A stretch of 5,821 nucleotides of DNA, taken from contig JAEWKG010000240.1 in assembly GCA_023386135.1 (NCBI GenBank), positions 1 through 5,821 of the forward strand, written 5' to 3'. Below, one piece after another: positions 1-5,183 of this stretch. Numbering within the stretch: the stretch's first letter is position 1; the number at the start of each line of letters is the position of its first letter. The DNA is from Pseudomonadota bacterium (GTDB lineage: Bacteria > Pseudomonadota > Alphaproteobacteria > Sphingomonadales > Sphingomonadaceae). Under the pieces are notes generated by a model, which made no database searches, had not been told where the DNA came from, and worked only from the letters and a program-made list of their open reading frames with translations. The translations under genes were made by a program, and so were the position numbers.

Positions 1-19
1 TCGTTTCAATCCAGTGCGA

Positions 20-742
20 TCAGCGACGCGGCTGCGCGGCCTGGTTTTCCGGCGCGATCGAGATGCGCACCGTTTCGCCGCTGCGGCCCGGGAAATCGGT
101 GAACAGCGCCTGGATCAGGTTCGGCACCAGGTAGGGCAGGCGGTTCGAGGTCGAGGCCGCTTCGGCCTTGCCTTCGAACAGCCGCTCCCCGGTGGTGCGG
201 CGGTCGATCTTCATGTCCACGCCGCTGGTGTAGACGGTATAGACGTCGAGCCCGTTGTCGAAGAACGGGTCGTAGAAGCCGTAGCTCCACGGGCCGCCCC
301 AATAACCGCCGCGCCCGAAGCGGCCGTAGCCGAATGGGCTGTAACCGAAGCGGCTATAACCGAACCCGCCGCGGCCGTAGCCGTACCACGGGCTCCAGAA
401 GGGATCGGAGAAGCCGGTCTGGCGCACGCGCTGGCGGCCCTTGTCGATACCGTAGTCGAAGCGGACGACGAGGTCGGCAGCATCGACGCTGTTGACGGGA
501 GTGTAGCCGAGGTGCGCCATCTGGTCGGCGACCTGGTGCGCGTACTGCGAGAACTCGATCCCGCCAGCGAGCGCCGGATCGTCGGCGACGACGGTGAAGG
601 TCTGGCCCTGCGGCGCGGGCAGCGCGCTCTGGAAACGCTGCACGTTGGCGTTGAACGGCGTGGCGCAAGCCGCAAGCGCGCCGAGCGCAATCGGCACGGC
701 GATCATCTTCAGCTTGCGGCCGAGATTGGTCAGGATGGACAT
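20..742 (-). CDS. DUF4136-family envelope lipoprotein, complete, 240 aa
   Basis: This is a predicted lipoprotein of unknown function, probably membrane-attached on the periplasmic side. The N-terminus is a short basic stretch (Arg9, Lys10, Lys12), a hydrophobic segment at about residues 13-25, and a lipobox LAAC with the acylated cysteine at residue 26. The mature part has the pattern I associate with DUF4136: a GQTF-V-DDPALAGGIEF stretch at residues 46-64, VRFDYGID at 93-100, and a C-terminal block with YTVYTSGVDMKI, GERLFEGKAEA and VPNLIQALFTDFPG at 168-219. A Gly/Tyr/Phe-rich low-complexity segment at about 115-160 splits the domain. The ATG at 742 is chosen because it precedes the signal peptide and has GAAGGG eight bases upstream. 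The same frame stays open upstream to 1135, but that part runs into trpS and reads as noise. A start at Met13 would also keep the lipobox. The family call is fairly sure; its role is not known to me. Confidence 0.88.
   Translation of the reverse strand: MSILTNLGRKLKMIAVPIALGALAACATPFNANVQRFQSALPAPQGQTFTVVADDPALAGGIEFSQYAHQVADQMAHLGYTPVNSVDAADLVVRFDYGIDKGRQRVRQTGFSDPFWSPWYGYGRGGFGYSRFGYSPFGYGRFGRGGYWGGPWSYGFYDPFFDNGLDVYTVYTSGVDMKIDRRTTGERLFEGKAEAASTSNRLPYLVPNLIQALFTDFPGRSGETVRISIAPENQAAQPRR
320..364 (-). repeat. Three tandem 15-bp units encoding FGYSR/FGYSP/FGYGR
   Basis: Inside the DUF4136 lipoprotein, residues 127-141 are three consecutive pentapeptides (FGYSR, FGYSP, FGYGR), followed by a degenerate fourth (FGRGG). 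The DNA units are close copies beginning TTCGG(T/C)TA, with most differences at third positions. They sit in a wider Gly/Tyr/Trp/Phe-rich segment (about residues 115-160). A 15-bp in-frame unit can expand or shrink by slippage without breaking the gene. Confidence 0.8.
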
Positions 743-860
743 CTGCGAAACCCTTCGGTGTGAGTGCAAGGCGCAGCTTCTATCGAGGCCCACCACCCCG
801 CAGGCACAAGCTGTCATCTCTGCGGCGAAGTGTAAAGTAAGCGCGGTGAACCGAATTTGA

Positions 861-899
861 ATGGCCGAATTGTCATTGCCAGAGCAATTATCAGGCCAT
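861..899 (-). terminator. Stem-loop directly after the trpS stop, possible weak terminator
   Basis: The outer arms ATGGCC (861-866) and GGCCAT (894-899) are perfectly complementary. Inner arms AATTG (868-872) and CAATT (885-889) extend the stem with a one-versus-four-base asymmetric bulge and a 12-base loop. An alternative inner hairpin pairs ATTGC (875-879) with GCAAT (884-888). It begins one base after the trpS stop codon on the minus strand. No real T-tract follows (the downstream bases begin TCAAATTCGG), so classical intrinsic termination is doubtful. It may instead be a 3'-end stabilising structure. Confidence 0.35.
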
Positions 900-1901
900 C
901 TAGCGCACCAATCCGAGTGCGGCGTAGGTCGCGTCGAGCGTCGGGCAGCCGATTTCGCGCGCCCGCGCGCTGCCGCGGGCGAGGATCGCGTCGAGCTCCT
1001 CGCGGTCGCCGAGTAGCTCGCGTAAGCGAGCCGAGATCGGGCGCAGCGTCTCGACCAGCAGTTCCCCGAGCGCCGGCTTGAACGCTCCGAAGCCTTGCCC
1101 GCCGAAGCGCGCGAGCACCTGTTCGGTGCTCTCACCCGACAGCGCGCCGTAGATCGCGACGAGGTTCAGCGCCTCGGTCCGTCCCTCGAGGCCCGCGGCT
1201 TCCGAGGGTAGCGGCTCGGGGTCGGTCTTGGCCTTCTTGACCTTCTGCATGACGAGGTCGGCGTCATCGACGAGGTTGATCCGGCTCATGTCGCTGGGGT
1301 CGGACTTGCTCATCTTGGCGCTGCCGTCGCGCAAGCTCATGATCCGCGCCGCCCCGGGCGGAATAATCGGCTCGGGCGCGGTGAAGGTCTCGCCGAAGTC
1401 GTTGTTGAACTTCTGCGCGATGTCGCGGGCCAGCTCGAGGTGCTGCTTCTGGTCCTCGCCCACCGGCACGTGCGTCGCCTGATAGAGCAACACGTCTGCG
1501 GCCTGCAGCACCGGGTAGGCGAACAGCGCGACCGACTGGCCTTCGCGGTTCTTGCCCGCCTTGTCCTTCCACTGCGTCATGCGATTGAGCCAGCCCATGC
1601 GCGCAGTGCCGTTGAGAAGCCATTGCAGCTCTGCGTGCGCCGGGACCTGCGCCTGGTTGAACAGGACCGAGCGCGCCGGGTCGATGCCGCACGCGACCAG
1701 CGCGGCGGCCATCTCCAGCGTGGCGCGCTTCAACTCGGCCGGATCGTGCGGCTGGCTGATCGCGTGGAGGTCGGCGAGGAAGAACAGGCACTGCGAGCCT
1801 TCGGCCAGCTCGTCCTGCATCCGCACCCAGTTGCGGATCGCGCCGAGGTAGTTGCCGAGATGAAGGTTGCCGGTGGGCTGGATGCCGGAGACGACGCGCA
1901 T
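900..1901 (-). CDS. trpS: Tryptophanyl-tRNA synthetase, complete, 333 aa
   Basis: This cytoplasmic class I aminoacyl-tRNA synthetase charges tRNA-Trp with tryptophan using ATP. The HIGH-type signature appears as TGNLHLGN (residues 10-17), and the KMSKS loop is intact at 196-200 within GSAKMSKSDPS. The substrate pocket block AADVLLYQATHVPVGEDQKQHLELARDIA (134-162) is typical. Its Asp136 matches the aspartate known in bacterial enzymes to contact the indole nitrogen. Length fits the usual bacterial size of about 330-340 residues. The ATG start sits at the expected N-terminus (MRVVSGIQPTG), but the upstream bases show no clear Shine-Dalgarno. It lies 173 bases downstream of murJ on the same strand, so readthrough from secB-murJ or a separate promoter in the spacer are both possible. 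No T-box or Trp leader peptide is visible upstream. The gene is intact and its codon use matches its neighbours. Confidence 0.98.
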   Translation of the reverse strand: MRVVSGIQPTGNLHLGNYLGAIRNWVRMQDELAEGSQCLFFLADLHAISQPHDPAELKRATLEMAAALVACGIDPARSVLFNQAQVPAHAELQWLLNGTARMGWLNRMTQWKDKAGKNREGQSVALFAYPVLQAADVLLYQATHVPVGEDQKQHLELARDIAQKFNNDFGETFTAPEPIIPPGAARIMSLRDGSAKMSKSDPSDMSRINLVDDADLVMQKVKKAKTDPEPLPSEAAGLEGRTEALNLVAIYGALSGESTEQVLARFGGQGFGAFKPALGELLVETLRPISARLRELLGDREELDAILARGSARAREIGCPTLDATYAALGLVR

Positions 1902-1962
1902 GGTGGTCGCTTTCTGTAAGTTCAGTCGAGAAGAGATATCCGTTGAAACGGACGGGCAGCGT

Positions 1963-2049
1963 TCAGAGCGAGCGCAGCCATCGCCAGGCCGCCCGGCCGC
2001 GCACCGCGAAGCGGGCCGGCGCTGACATCATGGGGGCGGTGGTCTTCAT
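1963..2049 (-). CDS. Possible small protein, 28 aa, basic and Trp-containing; doubtful
   Basis: This is an ATG-to-TGA frame between murJ and trpS on the same strand, beginning MKTTAPMMSAPARF and ending AAWRWLRSL. I do not recognise it. In its favour, 26 of 28 sense codons end in G or C (21 of 23 after removing Met and Trp codons), which resembles the coding bias of neighbouring genes. The product is basic, with five or more Arg residues. Against it, it is very short, has no clear Shine-Dalgarno before the ATG, and overlaps a GC-rich inverted repeat that could create the same composition. The Met7 or Met8 codons are alternative starts. It could equally be non-coding spacer. Confidence 0.2.
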   Translation of the reverse strand: MKTTAPMMSAPARFAVRGRAAWRWLRSL

Positions 2050-2051
2050 GC

Positions 2052-2071
2052 GTTTCGGGCTAACCCCAAAC
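2052..2071 (-). terminator. Hairpin just after murJ stop; no T-tract
   Basis: On the minus strand the arms GTTTGGGG and CCCGAAAC pair with one G-G mismatch around a TTAG loop, three bases after the murJ TGA. The following bases (GCATGAAGACC) have no T run. An intrinsic terminator is therefore unlikely, and a 3'-end protective or attenuating structure is the alternative. Confidence 0.25.
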
Positions 2072-2074
2072 CGG

Positions 2075-3667
2075 TCACTCGGCAAGATCCACCGGCTTCG
2101 CAGGGCGCCGCCGAAGCTGCGCGAGCAGGCTACGGTCGAGCGCGCCGAACAGCAGCGCGGCGGCAAAGAACACCGCCATCCCGCCCGCGACCAGAGCGCC
2201 GAGCGACCAGATCCGCTCGAATGCGCTGCCGTCGTAGCGGGCGGCGAACTGCGGCATGAGCCACCACAGGAACGCCGCCATGACTCCTGTCGCGGCGAGC
2301 TGGCGGACGATCCGTCCCGCGAGCCGAGCGGTGACGTGAAACCAGCCGCGCATCTGCAGCAGCGTGTAGAGCGTCAGTACGTTGAGGCTGGCGGTAATCG
2401 CGGTTGCCGATGCGAGGCCGACGATGCCGTAGCGCGGCACGACATAGAAATTGAGCGCGACGTTTACCGCCAGCGCCCCGGCCGCGATCATCACCGGGGT
2501 ACGGGTGTCCTCGCGGCTGAAGAAGGCGGGCTGGAACACCTTTACCAGCACATAGGCGGGGAGGCCGCAGACCAGCGCCCTGACAATGTCCGCCATCACC
2601 GCGCCATCGGCCAGCGTCATCTTCCCGCCGACGAAGAACGCGGTGACGAACGCCGGCGCGCAGATTGCGAGGGCGGCGGCGGCGGGCAGCGTGAGCAGCG
2701 TGCCGATTTCCACCGCATTGGCCTGCAACCGCTGGGCCTCGTCCACATGACCCTGCTGGATATGCCGCGCCAGCATCGGCAGGATCGCGGTACCGAGAGC
2801 GATCCCGAAGATGCCGAGCGGCATCTGGTTGAGGCGATCGGCCAGCTTGAGCAGGGTGAGCGATCCTTGCGGCAAGCTGGTGGCGAAGAAGGTGTCGACC
2901 AGCTGGCTGATCTGGTAAATCCCCGCGCCGAAGGTCGCCGGCAGGATCAGGAGACCGAGCTTGCGCACCTCGGGCGTAAGGTGCGGGCGGGTGAACTTGA
3001 GCCGCACGCCAGCCCGCCGCGCCGCCCAGCTCATGTAGGCGAGTTGCACCACGCCCGACAGCGCCAGCGAGAACGCCAGCGCCCATGCGACCACGCGGTC
3101 GTCACCGTGACTGCCGCGCAGGTACCAGCCGGTGACGATGCCCCCGATCATCACGAGGTTGAGGAACACCGGCGCGAACGCCCCGGGGGCAAAGCGGCTG
3201 CGCGCGTTGAGTACGCCCGACAGCATCGCCACCAGGCTGACGAGGCCGAGGTACGGAAAGGTCATCCGGCTCAGTGCGACCGACAGCTCGAACTTGCCCG
3301 GCACCGCGCCGTACTCGCGCGCCAGCAGCCAGACGATGCCCGGCATCGCGATCATGCATAGCGCGCTGAACGCAAGCAGCACCCACACGAACACGCTGAG
3401 CACGTCACCGGCGAAGCGGTCCGCCGCCTCATCGCCGCCATCACCATGCAGTGCACGGGAGTACATCGGCACGAAGGCGACGCTGAACGCGCCTTCCGCA
3501 AACAGGCGGCGGAAGGTGTTGGGCAGGGTGAACGCGAGCTGCCACGCGTCCGCCGCCAGCCCCGCGCCGAGCACGCGCGAGAGCAGCATGTCGCGCACGA
3601 AGCCGAACACGCGACTGACCGCGGTCAGCGCGCCGATCGTCCCGACGCTGCGGACGAGGCTGCTCAC
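2075..3667 (-). CDS. murJ: Lipid II flippase MurJ (MVN/MviN family), complete, 530 aa
   Basis: MurJ is an inner-membrane protein of the MOP exporter superfamily that flips lipid-linked peptidoglycan precursor (lipid II) to the periplasmic face. The N-terminus carries the family signature SVGTIGALTAVSRVFGFVRDMLLSRVLGAGLAAD (residues 7-40). Its Arg19, Arg25 and Asp40 correspond to charged cavity residues important in E. coli MurJ. A second signature, LADRLNQMPLGIFGIALGTAILP, lies at 275-297 with Arg278. Many hydrophobic segments span the protein, consistent with the expected 14 helices, and 530 residues is near the usual size. I chose the GTG at 3667 because it gives the normal MurJ N-terminus (VSSLVRSVGTIG), has GGGG eight bases upstream and leaves secB untouched. 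The ATG at 3736 would add 23 Arg/Pro-rich residues and overlap secB. The gene follows secB by 25 bases. At the position of E. coli Glu273 this protein has Gln281, probably lineage variation. Confidence 0.96.
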   Translation of the reverse strand: MSSLVRSVGTIGALTAVSRVFGFVRDMLLSRVLGAGLAADAWQLAFTLPNTFRRLFAEGAFSVAFVPMYSRALHGDGGDEAADRFAGDVLSVFVWVLLAFSALCMIAMPGIVWLLAREYGAVPGKFELSVALSRMTFPYLGLVSLVAMLSGVLNARSRFAPGAFAPVFLNLVMIGGIVTGWYLRGSHGDDRVVAWALAFSLALSGVVQLAYMSWAARRAGVRLKFTRPHLTPEVRKLGLLILPATFGAGIYQISQLVDTFFATSLPQGSLTLLKLADRLNQMPLGIFGIALGTAILPMLARHIQQGHVDEAQRLQANAVEIGTLLTLPAAAALAICAPAFVTAFFVGGKMTLADGAVMADIVRALVCGLPAYVLVKVFQPAFFSREDTRTPVMIAAGALAVNVALNFYVVPRYGIVGLASATAITASLNVLTLYTLLQMRGWFHVTARLAGRIVRQLAATGVMAAFLWWLMPQFAARYDGSAFERIWSLGALVAGGMAVFFAAALLFGALDRSLLAQLRRRPAKPVDLAE

Positions 3668-3687
3668 TGGTTCAGCCCCGTCTGGGG
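3668..3687 (-). promoter_or_regulatory. murJ ribosome binding site within a small hairpin
   Basis: The 25-base gap between secB and murJ contains CCCC-AGAC-GGGG on the minus strand (arms 3684-3687 and 3676-3679). The GGGG arm is the best Shine-Dalgarno candidate for the murJ GTG, eight bases away. Pairing would hide it, and ribosomes finishing secB just upstream could open it. This is inference from spacing and complementarity; the stem is only four G-C pairs. Confidence 0.35.
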
Positions 3688-3692
3688 AGTGG

Positions 3693-4232
3693 TCAGGCCT
3701 GGCCCGCCGGGGTCTGCATCGCGTCGCCGGCCGCACCCTGCTCTTCCGCGCGGCGCTGGAGCTGCTGGAGGTAGAGGCCGTTGAAGTCGATCGGGTCGAC
3801 CATCAGCGGCTGGAAGCCCAGGTCGCGGGTCGCATCGGCGATCACGCGGCGGGCGAAGGGGAACAGGATGCGCGGCGCCTCGGCATAGAGGAACGCATGG
3901 GCGTGCTCGTCGGGCAGGTTGCGCAGGCCGACAAGGCCGCAATAGGCGAGTTCGATCAGGTAGAGGTCGCCCTCGTCGGCCTTCGCGCCGACCTTGATCT
4001 TCAGCTCCACCTCGTGAACTTCCTCGTTCACCTGGGTCGCGCCGATGTTGAACTGCAGGTCGATGTTGGGCTGGCTCTGCCACTGGAAGCACGCCGGCGC
4101 GTTGGGGTTCTCGACCGACAAGTCCTTGACGTATTGCGAGATCACACCCGCCACCGGCTGGTTGTCGGCGCCGTTGCCGCCCTGGGTGTCGTCGAGGTTG
4201 AGGTCGGTCAGCACGTCGCCTTCGTCGGCCAT
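3693..4232 (-). CDS. secB: Protein-export chaperone SecB, complete, 179 aa
   Basis: SecB is a cytosolic tetrameric chaperone that keeps preproteins unfolded and hands them to SecA at the Sec translocase. Family landmarks are ISQYVKDLSVENPNAP (residues 31-46), the beta-strand core QPNIDLQFNIGA with VHEVELKIKV (54-81), LYLIELAYCGLVGL (90-103), the helix ILFPFARRVIADATRDLGF (122-140) and the C-terminal VDPIDFNGLYLQQL (145-158). The length is typical for alphaproteobacteria. The N-terminal acidic stretch (MADEGDVLTDLNLDD) and the Gln/Ala-rich tail are less conserved extensions. The ATG at 4232 has AGGA nine bases upstream. It heads the minus-strand run and is followed by murJ after 25 bases, so the two are probably one transcript. 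It diverges from the timA gene across a 216-base regulatory region. An open frame runs upstream to 5072 but lacks SecB-like sequence and is antisense to timA. Confidence 0.97.
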   Translation of the reverse strand: MADEGDVLTDLNLDDTQGGNGADNQPVAGVISQYVKDLSVENPNAPACFQWQSQPNIDLQFNIGATQVNEEVHEVELKIKVGAKADEGDLYLIELAYCGLVGLRNLPDEHAHAFLYAEAPRILFPFARRVIADATRDLGFQPLMVDPIDFNGLYLQQLQRRAEEQGAAGDAMQTPAGQA

Positions 4233-4347
4233 TATCGGGTATCCTGCAGGTGGTGGCGCGAGGCGGGTCGCCTGCGCTCGATCGGAGGGGCGCCTAGCAC
4301 CGTGCGCAAACCATCGCAACGGCGCACCCGAACGGCGACTTCGTGCG

Positions 4348-4375
4348 TTGTTCGTTTGTAATTCGGCCCTATCTA
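4348..4375 (+). promoter_or_regulatory. Candidate sigma-70-like promoter for timA
   Basis: TTGTTC (4348-4353) and TATCTA (4370-4375) are separated by 16 bases and lie 74 bases or more upstream of the timA GTG. The match to TTGACA/TATAAT is partial, with the first three bases of each hexamer conserved. The surrounding 4351-4375 segment is locally AT-richer than the rest of the window. This is a weak sequence-only prediction. Confidence 0.35.
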
Positions 4376-4379
4376 GGGC
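4366..4379. promoter_or_regulatory. Perfect dyad GCCCTA-TC-TAGGGC, candidate operator
   Basis: Two six-base arms are exact inverted copies around a two-base centre. The dyad lies over the candidate timA -10 element in the middle of the divergent secB/timA region. A two-base centre is too small for a hairpin loop without breaking pairs, so binding by a dimeric protein is the more natural reading. No regulator is known to me for this site. Confidence 0.4.
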
Positions 4380-4386
4380 ACGGTTA

Positions 4387-4407
4387 ACCCACGGGCGGCC
4401 GGTGGGT
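4387..4407 (+). other. Hairpin in the presumed timA leader
   Basis: ACCCAC (4387-4392) and GTGGGT (4402-4407) are perfect complements with a nine-base GC-rich loop. If the candidate promoter is real, transcription would start near 4382 and this hairpin would sit at the very 5' end of the mRNA. That position suggests an RNA-stabilising role, which is inference only. Confidence 0.35.
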
Positions 4408-4448
4408 GATGGCGCCGAGCCCGCAGCAGACGAAAGACGAGTTCGCCA

Positions 4449-5102
4449 GTGATACTTCAGATCGTCATCCTCGCGATGATCGCCGCGTTCCTCGGCCTGC
4501 GCCTGTACTCGGTGCTCGGCCGCCGCGCGGAGCATGAGGAAGAGCCGGTGCCGACCCGGTTCGACAATCTGGATACGCAGAACCGTGCCGCCGCGCCGCA
4601 GCTCCGTCCCGCCCAGCCGGTCCGCCCGGCGGCGTTCGAAGGCGCGCTGCCGGCCGTCGAGCGCGGCGTGCGCGACATTGCCGCTGCGGACAAGCGATTC
4701 GATCTCGGCAGCTTCGTCGAGGGGGCCAGGGGCGCCTATGCGATGGTGCTCGAAGCGTTCTGGCAGGGCGACCGCGAGACACTGAAGCAGCTGTGCGACG
4801 AGGACGTCTACGCCGGGTTCGATGCTGCGATCACTGCGCGCGAGGCGGCGGGCGAAACGCTCGACAACCGCCTGGTGCGGATCGAGGACGCGAAGATCGA
4901 CATGGCGGAGCTGGTCGGCAAGACTGCGCGCGTCACCGTGCGCTTCGTCGCCGACATCGCCGCGGTGACCCGCGACAAGGACGGCAACGTCGTCGCCGGC
5001 TCGCTGACCGACGCGGTCGAGGCACGCGACCTGTGGACCTTCAAGCGCGACGTGCGCGAGGCGGATCCGCACTGGCTGCTCGACGAAACCGACGAGGGAT
5101 AA
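4449..5102 (+). CDS. timA: Tim44-domain membrane-anchored protein (TimA-like), complete, 217 aa
   Basis: This is the bacterial relative of the C-terminal domain of mitochondrial Tim44, widespread in alphaproteobacteria. Its exact role is poorly defined; an envelope or protein-translocation-linked function is often suggested. The N-terminus is one hydrophobic segment (residues 1-20, ILQIVILAMIAAFLGLRLY), followed by a Pro/Arg/Ala-rich linker to about residue 80. The Tim44-like domain then runs to the end. It includes FVEGARGAYAMVLEAFWQGDRETLKQLCDEDVYAGF (89-124), the strand RVTVRFVADIAAVTRDKDGNVV (161-182) and the closing DLWTFKRDVREADPHWLLDETDE. I chose the GTG at 4449 because it gives the complete membrane anchor. 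The next Met (residue 10) would cut into it, and an in-frame stop at 4407 limits extension. The upstream ribosome site is poor. The divergent neighbour is secB, and mltA follows after 81 bases. The symbol follows alphaproteobacterial usage and is less certain than the domain. Confidence 0.92.
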   Translation: MILQIVILAMIAAFLGLRLYSVLGRRAEHEEEPVPTRFDNLDTQNRAAAPQLRPAQPVRPAAFEGALPAVERGVRDIAAADKRFDLGSFVEGARGAYAMVLEAFWQGDRETLKQLCDEDVYAGFDAAITAREAAGETLDNRLVRIEDAKIDMAELVGKTARVTVRFVADIAAVTRDKDGNVVAGSLTDAVEARDLWTFKRDVREADPHWLLDETDEG

Positions 5103-5114
5103 AAACCTCTACGT

Positions 5115-5129
5115 CCCCTTCGACAAGCT
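5115..5129. repeat. Possible fragment of a dispersed intergenic repeat
   Basis: CCCCTTCGACAAGCT in the timA-mltA spacer matches the core that I recall from short dispersed repeats common between genes of many proteobacteria, often continuing as CAGGG. Here the continuation differs (GACTGCTACCC) and no inverted partner is visible. It would thus be a decayed half-element or a chance match. Copy number elsewhere in the genome cannot be seen from this window. Confidence 0.3.
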
Positions 5130-5172
5130 GACTGCTACCCGATAGGACTGGCGCCCACGCCGGTTGGAATTC

Positions 5173-5181
5173 GGGGAGAGG
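5173..5181 (+). promoter_or_regulatory. Strong ribosome binding site for mltA
   Basis: GGGGAGAGG lies immediately before the ATG at 5184, with GGAG five bases from the start. It is the clearest Shine-Dalgarno in the window and fixes the mltA start at the Met that opens the lipoprotein signal peptide. Confidence 0.75.
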
Positions 5182-5183
5182 TC

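Larger units (their letters stand above)
1902..2074. other. murJ-trpS spacer with small inverted repeats
   Basis: This 173-base spacer holds three inverted repeats. The first is a 5-bp stem with a TGAA loop (1939-1952, TCCGT/ACGGA). The second is a GC-rich arm pair CCGGCC/GGCCGG (1993-1998 and 2014-2019). The third is a 20-base hairpin just after the murJ stop (2052-2071). None is followed by a convincing T-tract on the minus strand, and I see no strong sigma-70-like promoter for trpS. A 28-codon minus-strand reading frame lies within it and is listed separately. Confidence 0.5.
4233..4448. promoter_or_regulatory. Divergent secB/timA intergenic region
   Basis: This 216-base gap lies between two genes read outward, so it must hold the start signals for both unless transcription comes from farther away. 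On the timA side there is a candidate promoter, a perfect dyad and a leader hairpin, listed separately. On the secB side I see the AGGA ribosome site (4242-4245) and a short inverted repeat AGGCG-ggt-CGCCT (4261-4273) in the presumed leader, but no convincing -35/-10 pair. Confidence 0.7.

Noticed and set aside
774..813. Inverted arms CAGCTT and AAGCTG upstream of the lipoprotein gene
   Set aside because: The loop is 28 bases long with only six-base arms and there is no other support; chance is a sufficient explanation.
743..860. Promoter for the DUF4136 gene
   Set aside because: TTTACA-like and GATAGA-like hexamers exist on the minus strand, but none pair at acceptable spacing, so no promoter is called.
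743..1135. Upstream extension of the DUF4136 gene to an ATG at 1135
   Set aside because: The extension overlaps the 3' end of trpS in another frame and would bury the lipoprotein signal peptide about 130 residues into the protein.
1943..3361. Long plus-strand frame of 472 codons antisense to murJ
   Set aside because: Its translation is a low-complexity Arg/Glu/His/Gln-rich string with no family signature, typical of the complement of a GC-rich gene. murJ on the other strand is unmistakable.
3668..3736. Alternative ATG start of murJ at 3736
   Set aside because: It would add 23 Arg/Pro-rich residues before the conserved MurJ N-terminus and overlap secB by 44 bases. The GTG at 3667 fits the family.
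3132..4361. Plus-strand frame of 409 codons across murJ and secB
   Set aside because: It is antisense to two well-recognised genes and shows no domain or signal; the openness follows from high GC.
4233..5072. Upstream extension of secB to an ATG at 5072
   Set aside because: It is antisense to nearly all of timA and crosses the divergent intergenic region. The SecB family begins near 4232, where there is a ribosome site.
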